Source: Petrolisthes cinctipes
Lineage: Eukaryota > Arthropoda > Malacostraca > Decapoda > Porcellanidae
Assembly: GCA_033782935.1 (NCBI GenBank)
Contig: JAWQEG010000486.1
Coordinates: 2,356,001-2,420,000, forward strand
Length of the DNA: 64,000 nucleotides
Reading direction: 5' to 3'
Position 1 is the first letter of the stretch. Every line of letters begins with the position of its first letter. Below, piece by piece: positions 1 to 10,679 of the stretch. The notes under the pieces were generated by a model. That model was not told the origin of the DNA. It worked only from the letters and a program-made list of their open reading frames with translations, and ran no database searches. The translations under genes were made by a program, and so were the position numbers.

Positions 1-3000
1 ATTGCTTCTGGGACCCCAAAATATTGAATATTCGGGTGTTTTGAGCCTGAATTTGAGATATAAACGGATACAGAAGATACATGCACATATCGACTTTGGG
101 CATCTAAAATATCGATTTTCGGCATGTTTTTGGCCTGTATTTTGAAAATACTCTAACACTGAGTAGGCATGTACAGATTGCTTCTGGGACCCCAAAATAT
201 TGAATTTTCGGGTGTTTTGAGCCTGAATTTGAGATATCGACTTTTTGGCACCTAAAAGATCGATTTTTAGCATGTTTTTAGCCTATATTTTGAAAATATT
301 CTAGCACTGTACAGATTGCTTCTGGGACCCCAAAATATTGAATTTTCGGGTGTTTTGAGCCTGAATTTGAGATATAAACGGGTACAGAAGATACATGCAC
401 ATATTGACTTTGGGCACCAAAAATATCGATTTTCAGCATGTTTTGGGCCTGAATTTTGAAAATACTCTAACACGGAGTAGGCATGTACAGATCGCTTCTG
501 GGACCCCAAAATATCGAATTTTCGGGTGTTTAGAGCCAGAATTTGAGATATAAACGGGTATAGAAGATGCATGCACATATCGACTTTTGGGCACCTAAAA
601 GATCGGTTTTCAGTATGTTTTTGGCCTGTATTTTGAAAATACTCTAACACGGAGTAGGCATGTACAGATGCCTTCTGGGACCTCTAAATATCGAATTTTA
701 GGGTGTTTTTGATACTGAATTTGAGATATCGATTTTTTGGCACCTAAAATGTCGATTTTTAGCATGTTTTTAGCCTATATTTTGAAAATATTCTAGCACT
801 GTGTAGGCATGTACAGATTGCTTCTGGGACCCCAAAATATCGAATTTTCGGGTGTTTTGAGCCTGAATTTGAGATATAAACGGGTACAGAAGATACATGC
901 ACATATTCACTTTGGGCATCTAAAATATCGATTTTCAGCATGTTTTGGGCCTGTATTTTGAAAATACTCTAACACTGAGTAGGCATGTACAGATTGCTTC
1001 TGGGACCCCAAAATATTGAATTTTCGGGTGTTTTGAGCCTGAATTTGAGATATAAACGGGTACTGAAGATGAATGCACATATCGACTTTTGTGCACCTAA
1101 AAGATCGATTTTCTGTATGTTTTGAGCATGTATTTTGAAAATACTCTAACACGGAGTAGGCATGTACAGATCGCTTCTGGGACCCCTAAATATCGAATTT
1201 TCGGGTGTTTTGGGACGGAATTTGAGATATCGACTTTTTGGCACCTAAAAGATCGATTTTTAGCATGTTTTTAGCCAATATTTTGAAAATATTCCAGCAC
1301 TGTGTAGGCATGTACAGATTGCTTCTGGGACCCCAAAATATTGAATTTTCGGGTGTTTTGAGCCTGAATTTGAGATATAAACGGGTACAGAAGATACATG
1401 CACATATTGAATTTGGGCATCTAAAATATCGATTTTCAGCATGTTTTGGGCCTGTATTTTGAAAATACTCTAACACTGAGTAGGCATGTACAGATTGCTT
1501 CTGGGATCCCAAAATATTGAATTTTCGGGTGTTCTGAGCCTGAATTTGAGATATAAACGGGTACTGAAGATGCATGCACATATCGACTTTTGTGCACCTA
1601 AAAGATCGATTTTCAGTATGTTTTGAGCATGTATTTTGAAAATACTCTAACACGGAGTAGGCATGTACAGATCGCTTCTGGGACCCCTAAATATCGAATT
1701 TTCGGGTGTTTTGGGACTGAATTTGAGATATCGACTTTTTGACACCTAAAAGATCGATTTTTAGCATGTTTTTAGCCTATATTTTGAAAATATTCTAGCA
1801 CTGAGTAGGCATGTACAGATTGCTTCTGGGACCCCAAAATATTGAATTTTCGGGTGTTTTGAGCCTGAATTTGAGATATAAACGGGTACAGAAGATACAT
1901 GCACATATTGACTTTCGGCACCAAAAATATCGATTTTCAGCATGTTTTGGGCCTGAATTTTGAAAATAATCTAACACGGTGTAGGCATGTACAGATACCT
2001 TCTGGGACCTCTAAATATCGAATTTTCGGGTGTTTTGGGATTGAATTTGAGGTATCGATTTTTTGGCACCTAAAATGTCGATTTTTAGCATGTTTTTAGC
2101 CTATATTTTGAAAATATTCTAGCACTGTGTAGGCATATACAGATTGCTTCTGGGACCCCAAAATATTGAATTTTCGGGTGTTTTGAGCCTGAATTTGAGA
2201 TATAAACGGGTACAGAAGATACATGCACATATTGACTTTGGGCATCTAAAATATCGATTTTCAGCATGTTTTGGGCCTGAATTTTCAAAATACTCTAACA
2301 CGGAGTAGGCATGTACAGATCGCTTCTGGGACCCCAAAATATCGAATTTTCGGGTGTATAGGGCCAGAATTTGAGATATAAACGGGTACAGAAGATGCAT
2401 GCACATATCGACTTTTGGGCACCTATAAGATCGATTTTCAGTATGTTTTTGGCCTGTATTTTGAAAATACTCTAACACGGAGTAAGCATGTACAGATACC
2501 TTCTGGGACCTCTAAATATCGAATTTTCGGGTGTTTTGTGACTGAATTTGAGATATCGATTTTTTGGCACCTAAAATGTCGATTTTTAGCATGTTTTTTA
2601 GCCTATATTTTGAAAATATCCTAGCACTGTGTAGGCATGTACAGATTGCTTCTGGGACCCCAAAATATTGAATTTTCGGGTGTTTTGAGCCTGAATTTGA
2701 GATATAAACGGGTACAGAAGATACATGCACATATCGACCTTAGGCATCTAAAATATCGATTTTCAGCATGTTTTGGGCCTGTATTTTGAAAATACTCTAA
2801 CACTGAGTAGGCATGTACAGATTGCTTTTGGGACCCCAAAATATTGAATTTTCGGGTGATTTGAGCCTGAATTTGAGATATAAACGGGTACTGAAGATGC
2901 ATGCACATATCGACTTTTGTGCACCTAAAAGATCGATTTTCAGTATGTTTTGAGCATGTATTTTGAAAATACTCTAACACGGAGTAGGCATGTACAGATC

Positions 3001-3130
3001 GCTTCTGGGACCCCTAAATATCGAATTTTCAGGTGTATTGGGACTGAATTTGAGATATCGACTTTTTGGCACCTAAAAGATCGATTTTTATCATGTTTTT
3101 AGCCTATATTTTGAAAATATTCTAGCACTG

Positions 3131-4090
3131 TACAGATTGCTTCTGGGACCCCAAAATATTGAATTTTCGGGTGTTTTGAGCCTGAATTTGAGATATAAAC
3201 GGGTACAGAAGATACATGCACATATTGACTTTGGGCACCAAAAATATCGATTTTCAGCATGTTTTGGGCCTGAATTTTGAAAATACTCTAACACGGAGTA
3301 GGCATGTACAGATTGCTTCTGGGACCCCAAAATATCGAATTTTCGGGTGTTTAGGGCCAGAATTTGAGGTATAAACGGGTACAGAAGATGCATGCACATA
3401 TCAACTTTTGGGCACCTAAAAGATCGATTTTCAGTATGTTTTTGGCCTGTATTTTGAAAATTCAGATACAGATATCTTCTGAAACCTCTAAATATCGAAT
3501 TTTCGGGTGTTTTGGGACTGAATTTGAGATATCGACTTTTTGGCACCTAAAATTTCGATTTTTAGCATGTTTTTAGCCTATATTTTGAAAATATTCTAGC
3601 ACTGTGTAGGCATGTACAGATTTCTTCTGGGACCCCAAAATATTGAATTTTCGGGTGTTTTGAGCCTGAATTTGAGATATAAACGGGTACAGAAGATACA
3701 TGCACATATTGACTTTGGGCACCAAAAATATCGATTTTCAGCATGTTTTGGGCCTGAATTTTGAAAATACTCTAACACGGAGTAGGCATGTACAGATCGC
3801 TTCTGGGACCCCAAAATATCGAATTTTCGGGTGTTTAGGGCCAGAATTTGAGGTATAAACGGGTACAGAAGATGCATGCACATATCGACTTTTGGGCACC
3901 TAAAAGATCGATTTTCAGTATGTTTTTGGCCTGTATTTTGAAAATACAGTTACAGATATCTTCTGGGACCTCTAAATATCGAATTTTCGGGTGTTTTGGG
4001 ACTGAATTTGAGATATCCATTTTTTGGCACCTAAAATGTCGATTTTTAGAATGTTTTTAGCCTATATTTTGAAAATATTCTAGCACTGTG
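3131..4090 (+). repeat. Marker pair of trimers with 17-bp deletions (960 bp), copy 1
   Basis: Two adjacent trimers both lack 17 bp at the junction between the second L and the S: GAAAATTCAGATACAGAT near 3,456 and GAAAATACAGTTACAGAT near 3,940, where others read CTCTAACACGGAGTAGGC before TACAGAT. The first trimer also starts with the 10-bp deletion form CACTGTACAG. The pair occurs six times in the window and is the best landmark for tracing the higher-order repeats. Confidence 0.85.
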
Positions 4091-4266
4091 TAGGCATGTA
4101 CAGATTGCTTCTGGGACCCCAAAATATTGAATTTTCGGGTGTTTTGAGCCTGAATTTGAGATATAAACGGGTACAGAAGATACATGCACATATTGACTTT
4201 GGGCATCTAAAATATCGATTTTTAGCATGTTTTGGGCCTGTATTTTGAAAATACTCTAACACTGAG

Positions 4267-4425
4267 TAGGCATGTACAGATTGCTTCTGGGACCCCAAAA
4301 TATTGAATTTTCGGGTGTTTTGAGCCTGAATTTGAGATATAAACGGGTACTGAAGATGCATGCACCTAAAAGATCGATTTTCAGTATGTTTTGAGCATGT
4401 ATTTTGAAAATACTCTAACACGGAG
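4267..4425 (+). repeat. Long monomer with 18-bp deletion
   Basis: This L177-type monomer measures 159 bp. It reads GATGCATGCACCTAAAAG where others have ATATCGACTTTTGTGCAC between the two TGCAC repeats. The loss is 18 bp between direct repeats. The same allele is at 19933-20091 in copy II. Confidence 0.85.
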
Positions 4426-5074
4426 TAGGCATGTACAGATCGCTTCTGGGAACCCTAAATATCGAATTTTCGGGTGTTTTGGGACTGAATTTGAGATATC
4501 GACTTTTTGGCACCTAAAAGATCGATTTTTAGCATGTTTTTAGCCTATATTTTGAAAATATTCTAGCACTGAGTAGGCATGTACAGAATGCTTATGGGAC
4601 CCCAAGATATTGAATTTTCGGGTGTTTTGAGCCAGAATTTGAGATATAAACGGGTACAGAAGATACATGCACATATTGACTTTGGGCACCAAAAATATCG
4701 ATTTTCAGCATGTTTTGGGCCTGAATTTTGAAAATACTCTAACACGGAGTAGGCATGTACAGATCGCTTCTGGGACCCCAAAATATCGAATTTTCGGGTG
4801 TTTAGGGCCAGAATTTGAGATATAAACGGGTACAGAAGATGCATGCACATATCGAATTTTGGGCACCTAAGAGATCGATTTTCAGTATGTTTTTGGCCTG
4901 TATTTTGAAAATACTCTAACACGGAGTAGGCATGTACAGATACCTTCTGGGACCTCTAAATATCGAATTTTCGGGTGTTTTCTGACTGAATTTGAGATAT
5001 CGATTTTTTGGCACCTAAAATGTCGATTTTTAGCATGTTTTTAGCCTATATTTTGAAAATATTCTAGCACTGTG

Positions 5075-5250
5075 TAGGCATGTACAGATTGCTTCTGGGA
5101 CCCCAAAATATTGAATTTTCGGGTGTTTTGAGCCTGAATTTGAGATATAAACGGGTACAGAAGATACATGCACATATTGACTTTGGGCATCTAAAATATC
5201 GATTTTCAGCATGTTTTGGGCCTGTATTTTGAAAATACTCTAACACTGAG
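5075..5250 (+). repeat. Representative long monomer, L176
   Basis: This is the first monomer of a clean trimer. It is 176 bp from one TAGGCA to the next. It carries GATACATGCACATATTGAC and the TTTGGGCATC form of the second half, and ends with CTCTAACACTGAG. Other L176 copies carry TTTGGGCACCAAAA in place of TTTGGGCATCTAAAA. The one-base difference from L177 is a T missing in the ACTTT run of the second half. L176 is nearly always the first monomer after an S monomer. Confidence 0.95.
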
Positions 5251-5427
5251 TAGGCATGTACAGATTGCTTCTGGGACCCCAAAATATTGAATTTTCGGGT
5301 GTTTTGAGCCTGAATTTGAGATATAAACGGGTACTGAAAATGCATGCAGATATCGACTTTTGTGCACCTAAAAGATCGATTTTCAGTATGTTTTGAGCAT
5401 GTATTTTGAAAATACTCTAACACGGAG
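5251..5427 (+). repeat. Representative long monomer, L177
   Basis: This is the second monomer of the trimer, 177 bp long. It has GGGTACTGAA, TTTTGTGCACCTAAAAGATC and TTTTGAGCATGTATTTT, and ends CTCTAACACGGAG. Most copies of this type contain the 8-bp palindrome TGCATGCA; this copy reads ATGCATGCAG. Because 177 is divisible by three and the minus strand has few stops, this monomer type supports the spurious minus-strand open frames seen throughout the array. Confidence 0.95.
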
Positions 5428-5430
5428 TAG
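5254..5430 (+). repeat. Internal half-units of a monomer, 88 + 89 bp
   Basis: Phased at GCATG, the long monomer splits into 5254-5341 (88 bp) and 5342-5430 (89 bp), and the two halves align along their length. The first half has GCATGTACAGATTG, then AAAATATTGAATTTTCGGG, TGTTTTGAGCCTGAATTTGA and a tail ACGGGTACTGAA. The second half has GCATGCA.ATATCGAC, then AAAAGATCGATTTTCAG, TGTTTTGAGCATGTATTTTGA and a tail ACACGGAGTAG. By hand about 50 of the first 70 aligned columns match. The monomer therefore looks like a diverged dimer of an older unit. Confidence 0.85.
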
Positions 5431-5575
5431 GCATGTACAGATCGCTTCTGGGACCCCTAAATATCGAATTTTCGGGTGTTTTGGGACTGAATTTGAGATA
5501 TTGACTTTTTGGCACCTAAAAGATCGATTTTTAGCATGTTTTTAGCCTATATTTTGAAAATATTCTAGCACTGAG
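5428..5575 (+). repeat. Representative short monomer, S148 (29-bp deletion form)
   Basis: This is the third monomer of the trimer, 148 bp long. Compared with L177 it lacks exactly 29 bp between two ATAT direct repeats: L monomers read GAGATATAAACGGG and later CACATATCGAC, while S monomers usually read GAGATATCGAC (this copy has GAGATATTGAC). It also has its own base changes: GATCGCTTCTGGGACCCCTA, GGGACTGAAT, TTTTTAGCATG, AGCCTATATTTT and ATATTCTAGCACTG. A second S subtype carries GATACCTTCTGGGACCTCTA and CCTAAAATGTCG. The deletion junction usually creates GATATC, an EcoRV site absent from ordinary L monomers. Confidence 0.95.
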
Positions 5576-6390
5576 TAGGCATGTACAGATTGCTTCTGGG
5601 ACCCCAAAATATTGAATTTTCGGGTGTTTTGAGTCTGAATTTGAGATATAAACGGGTACAGAAGATACATGCACATATTGACTTTGGGCACCAAAAATAT
5701 CGATTTTCAGCATGTTTTGGGCCTGAATTTTGAAAATACTCTAACACGGAGTAGGCATGTACAGATCGCTTCTGGGACCCTAAAATATCGAATTTTCGGG
5801 TGTTTAGGGCCAGAATTTGAGATATAAACGGGTACAGAAGATGCATGCACATATCTACTTTTGTGCACCTAAAAGATCGATTTTCAGTATGTTTTGAGCA
5901 TGTATTTTGAAAATACTCTAACACGGAGTAGGCATGTACAGATCGCTTCTGGGACCCCTAAATATCGAATTTTCGGGTGTTTTTGGGACTGAATTTGAGA
6001 TATTGACTTTTTGGCACCTAAAAGATCGATTTTTAGCATGTTTTTAGCCTATATTTTGAAAATATTCTAGCACTGAGTAGGCATGTACAGATTGCTTCTG
6101 GGACCCCAAAATATTGAATATTCGGTGTTTTGAGCCTGAATTTGAGATATAAACGGGTACAGAAGATACATGCACATATCGACTTTGGGCATCTAAAATA
6201 TCGATTTTCGGCATGTTTTTGGCCTGTATTTTGAAAATACTCTAACACTGAGTAGGCATGTACAGATTGCTTCTGGGACCCCAAAATATTGAATTTTCGG
6301 GTGTTTTGAGCCTGAATTTGAGATATCGACTTTTTGGCACCTAAAAGATCGATTTTTAGCATGTTTTTAGCCTATATTTTGAAAATATTC

Positions 6391-6408
6391 TAGCACTGTA
6401 CAGATTGC
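6391..6408 (+). other. Representative 10-bp deletion junction, CACTGTACAG
   Basis: The normal junction CACTGTGTAGGCATGTACAG is shortened by 10 bp to CACTGTACAG, with TGT repeated at both edges. This allele removes the GCATG that phases the half-units. In copy I it is also near 309, 3,131, 7,893 and 11,829, and it recurs in all later copies (for example 31,995, 32,311, 33,805, 36,418, 43,716, 54,141, 57,462). Confidence 0.85.
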
Positions 6409-7892
6409 TTCTGGGACCCCAAAATATTGAATTTTCGGGTGTTTTGAGCCTGAATTTGAGATATAAACGGGTACAGAAGATACATGCACATATTGACTTT
6501 GGGCACCAAAAATATCGATTTTCAGCATGTTTTGGGCCTGAATTTTGAAAATACTCTAACACGGAGTAGGCATGTACAGATCGCTTCTGGGACCCCAAAA
6601 TATCGAATTTTCGGGTGTTTAGAGCCAGAATTTGAGATATAAACGGGTACAGAAGATGCATGCACATATCGACTTTTGGGCACCTAAAAGATCGATTTTC
6701 AGTATGTTTTTGGCCTGTATTTTGAAAATACTCTAACACGGAGTAGGCATGTACAGATACCTTCTGGGACCTCTAAATATCGAATTTTAGGGTGTTTTTG
6801 ATACTGAATTTGAGATATCGATTTTTTGGCACCTAAAATGTCGATTTTTAGCATGTTTTTAGCCTATATTTTGAAAATATTCTAGCACTGTGTAGGCATG
6901 TACAGATTGCTTCTGGGACCCCAAAATATCGAATTTTCGGGTGTTTTGAGCCTGAATTTGAGATATAAACGGGTACAGAAGATACATGCACATATTGACT
7001 TTGGGCATCTAAAATATCGATTTTCAGCATGTTTTGGGCCTGTATTATGAAAATACTCTAACACTGAGTAGGCATGTACAGATTGCTTCTGGGACCCCAA
7101 AATATTGAATTTTCGGGTGTTTTGAGCCTGAATTTGAGATATAAACGGGTACTGAAGATGAATGCACATATCGACTTTTGTGCACCTAAAAGATCGATTT
7201 TCTGTATGTTTTGAGCATGTATTTTGAAAATACTCTAACACGGAGTAGGCATGTACAGATCGCTTCTGGGACCCCTAAATATCGAATTTTCGGGTGTTTT
7301 GGGACTGAATTTGAGATATCGACTTTTTGTCACCTAAAAGATCGATTTTTAGCATGTTTTTAGCCTATATTTTGAAAATATTCCAGCACTGTGTAGGCAT
7401 GTACAGATTGCTTCTGGGACCCCAAAATATTGAATTTTCGGGTGTTTTGAGCCTGAATTTGAGATATAAACGGGTACAGAAGATACATGCACATATTGAC
7501 TTTGGGCATCTAAAATATCGATTTTCAGCATGTTTTGGGCCTGTATTTTGAAAATACTCTAACACTGAGTAGGCATGTACAGATTGCTTCTGGGACCCCA
7601 AAATATTGAATTTTCGGGTGATTTGAGCCTGAATTTGAGATATAAACGGGTACTGAAGATGCATGCACATATCGACTTTTGTGCAACTAAAAGATCGATT
7701 TTCAGTATGTTTTGAGCATGTATTTTGAAAATACTCTAACACGGAGTAGGCATGTACAGATCGCTTCTGGGACCCCTAAATATCGAATTTTCAGGTGTAT
7801 TGGGACTGAATTTGAGATATCGACTTTTTGGCACCTAAAAGATCGATTTTTATCATGTTTTTAGCCTATATTTTGAAAATATTCTAGCACTG

Positions 7893-8852
7893 TACAGATT
7901 GCTTCTGGGACCCCAAAATATTGAATTTTCGGGTGTTTTGAGCCTGAATTTGAGATATAAACGGGTACAGAAGATACATGCACATATTGACTTTGGGCAC
8001 CAAAAATATCGATTTTCAGCATGTTTTGGGCCTGAATTTTGAAAATACTCTAACACGGAGTAGGCATGTACAGATTGCTTCTGGGACCCCAAAATATCGA
8101 ATTTTCGGGTGTTTAGGGCCAGAATTTGAGGTATAAACGGGTACAGAAGATGCATGCACATATCAACTTTTGGGCACCTAAAAGATCGATTTTCAGTATG
8201 TTTTTGGCCTGTATTTTGAAAATTCAGATACAGATATCTTCTGAAACCTCTAAATATCGAATTTTCGGGTGTTTTGGGACTGAATTTGAAATATCGACTT
8301 TTTGGCACCTAAAATTTCGATTTTTAGCATGTTTTTAGCCTATATTTTGAAAATATTCTAGCACTGTGTAGGCATGTACAGATTTCTTCTGGGACCCCAA
8401 AATATTGAATTTTCGGGTGTTTTGAGCCTGAATTTGAGATATAAACGGGTACAGAAGATACATGCACATATTGACTTTGGGCACCAAAAATATCGATTTT
8501 CAGCATGTTTTGGGCCTGAATTTTGAAAATACTCTAACACGGAGTAGGCATGTACAGATCGCTTCTGGGACCCCAAAATATCGAATTTTCGGGTGTTTAG
8601 GGCCAGAATTTGAGGTATAAACGGGTACAGAAGATGCATGCACATATCGACTTTTGGGCACCTAAAAGATCGATTTTCAGTATGTTTTTGGCCTGTATTT
8701 TGAAAATACAGTTACAGATATCTTCTGGGACCTCTAAATATCGAATTTTCGGGTGTTTTGGGACTGAATTTGAGATATCCATTTTTTGGCACCTAAAATG
8801 TCGATTTTTAGAATGTTTTTAGCCTATATTTTGAAAATATTCTAGCACTGTG
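7893..8852 (+). repeat. Marker pair with 17-bp deletions, copy 2
   Basis: It lies 4,762 bp after copy 1, within the right core of copy I, and has the same two deletions. TTTGAAATATCGAC near 8,285 distinguishes it from copy 1. Confidence 0.85.
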
Positions 8853-9854
8853 TAGGCATGTACAGATTGCTTCTGAGACCCCAAAATATTAAATTTTCGG
8901 GTGTTTTGAGCCTGAATTTGATATATAAACGGGTACAGAAGATACATGCACATATTAACTTTGGGCATCTAAAATATCGATTTTCAGCATGTTTTGGGCC
9001 TGTATTTTGAAAATACTCTAACACTGAGTAGGCATGTACAGATTGCTTCTGGTACCCCAAAATATTGAATTTTCGGGTGTTTTGAGCCTGAATTTGAGAT
9101 ATTAACGGGTATTGAAGATGCATGCACATATCGACTTTTGTGCACCTAAAAGATCGATTTTCAGTATGTTTTGAGCATGTATTTTGAAAATACTCTAACA
9201 CGGAGTAGGCATGTACAGATCGCTTCTGGGACCCCTAAATAACGAATTTTCGGGTATTTTGGGACTGAATTTGAGATATCGACTTTTTGGCACCTAAAAG
9301 ATCGATTTTTAGCATGTTTTTAGCCTATATTTTGAAAATATTCTAGCACTGAGTAGGCATGTACAGATTGCTTCTGGGACCCCAAAATATTGAATTTTCG
9401 GGTGTTTTGAGCCTGAATTTGAGATATAAACGGGTACAGAAGATACATGCTCATATTGACTTTGGGCATCTAAAATATCGATTTTCAGCATGTTTTGGGC
9501 CTGTATTTTGAAAATACTCTAACACTGAGTAGGCATGTACAGATTGCTTCTGGGATCCCAAAATATTGAATTTTCGGGTGTTTTGAGCCTGAATTTGAGA
9601 TATAAACGGGTACTGAAGATGCATGCACATATCGACTTTTGTGCACCTAAAAGATCGATTTTCAGTATGTTTTGAGCATGTATTTTGAAAATACTCTAAC
9701 ACGGAGTAGGCATGTACAGATCGCTTCTGGGACCCCTAAATATCGAATTTTCGGGTGTTTTGGGACTGAATTTGAGATATCGACTTTTTGACACCTAAAA
9801 GATCGATTTTTAGCATGTTTTTAGCCTATATTTTGAAAATATTCTAGCACTGAG

Positions 9855-10178
9855 TAGGCATGTACAGATTGCTTCTGGGACCCCAAAATATTGAATTTTC
9901 GGGTGTTTTGAGCCTGAATTTGAGATATAAACGGGTACAGAAGATACATGCACATATTGACTTTGGGCACCAAAAATATCGATTTTCAGCATGTTTTGGG
10001 CCTGAATTTTGAAAATAATCTAACACGGTGTAGGCATGTACAGATACCTTCTGGGACCTCTAAATATCGAATTTTCGGGTGTTTTGGGATTGAATTTGAG
10101 ATATCGATTTTTTGGCACCTAAAATGTCGATTTTTAGCATGTTTTTAGCCTATATTTTGAAAATATTCTAGCACTGTG
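9855..10178 (+). repeat. L-S dimer block, 324 bp
   Basis: One 176-bp L monomer (9855-10030) is followed directly by a 148-bp S monomer. The L ends in the variant AATAATCTAACACGGTG, which marks this block type. The same LS block with the same variant is seen from 1806, 10680 and 13324 in copy I, and at the corresponding places in later copies (for example 25521, 35266, 46987, 58945). Confidence 0.9.
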
Positions 10179-10679
10179 TAGGCATGTACAGATTGCTTCT
10201 GGGACCCCAAAATATTGAATTTTCGGATGTTTTGAGCCTGAATTTGAGATATAAACGGGTACAGAAGATACATGCACATATTGACTTTGGGCATCTAAAA
10301 TATCGATTTTCAGCATGTTTTGGGCCTGAATTTTCAAAATACTCTAACACGGAGTAGGCATGTACAGATCGCTTCTGGGACCCCAAAATATCGAATTTTC
10401 GGGTGTATAGGGCCAGAATTTGAGATATAAACGGGTACAGAAGATGCATGCACATATCGACTTTTGGGCACCTATAAGATCGATTTTCAGTATGTTTTTG
10501 GCCTGCATTTTGAAAATACTCTAACACGGAGTAGGCATGTACAGATACCTTCTGGGACCTCTAAATATCGAATTTTCGGGTGTTTTGTGACTGAATTTGA
10601 GATATCGACTTTTTGACACCTAAAAGATCGATTTTTAGCATGTTTTTAGCCTATATTTTGAAAATATTCTAGCACTGAG
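9855..10679 (+). repeat. 825-bp compound unit (LS + LLS), first copy in copy I
   Basis: Monomer starts are 9855, 10031, 10179, 10355 and 10532, giving 176, 148, 176, 177 and 148 bp. Markers are AATAATCTAACACGGTG, GAATTTTCAAAATAC, GGTGTATAGGGCC and CCTATAAGATCG. Confidence 0.9.

Larger units (their letters stand above)
5075..5575 (+). repeat. Basic L-L-S trimer, 501 bp
   Basis: This is the most common block of the array: 176 + 177 + 148 = 501 bp. Block starts read by hand in copy I include 804, 1305, 1806, 4574, 5075, 5576, 6893, 7394, 8853, 9354, 12322, 12823 and 13324, mostly 501 bp apart. Each block ends with the S signature CTAGCACTG. Some blocks are 502 bp because a T is added in TTTTTTAGCC or GTGTTTTTGGG. 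Confidence 0.95.
131..5900 (+). repeat. Left mosaic part of copy I, assembled from core segments
   Basis: This part is a patchwork of segments also found in the right core. About 267-1,700 matches 6,356-7,790 (offset 6,089). About 1,806-2,520 matches 9,855-10,570 (offset 8,049). The following part to about 2,610 matches offset 8,874. About 2,900-4,300 matches 7,660-9,060 (offset 4,762). About 5,030-5,430 matches 12,277-12,677 (offset 7,247). Private changes such as TTTCGGCACC at 1,914 and the 18-bp deletion at 4,361 show it then evolved separately. It recurs in copy II at +15,666 and is missing from copies III to V. Confidence 0.7.

Noticed and set aside
1186..1653. Minus-strand open frame of 155 codons, and many relatives of 60 to 154 codons throughout
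   Set aside because: The frames repeat with the satellite period, start and stop at the same monomer positions, overlap one another in several frames, and lose or gain ends with each satellite indel. They stay open because 177 and 501 are divisible by three and stops are scarce on this strand. No domain, codon bias or conserved start context is seen.
3456..3480. Insertion or mobile-element border at AATTCAGATACAGATATC
   Set aside because: It is fully explained as a 17-bp deletion with a few substitutions of the normal monomer junction, and the second allele at 3,940 shows the same size.
5342..5360. TGCATGCA palindrome as a regulatory or replication site
   Set aside because: It is simply part of the L177 consensus, occurs in a large share of monomers, and no other promoter or origin signal accompanies it.
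5251..5427. CENP-B box-like motif around TTCGGG or AACGGG
   Set aside because: I compared the monomer with the mammalian pattern TTCG....A..CGGG. TTCGGG and ACGGG are both present but not in the required spacing with the central A, so no box is called.
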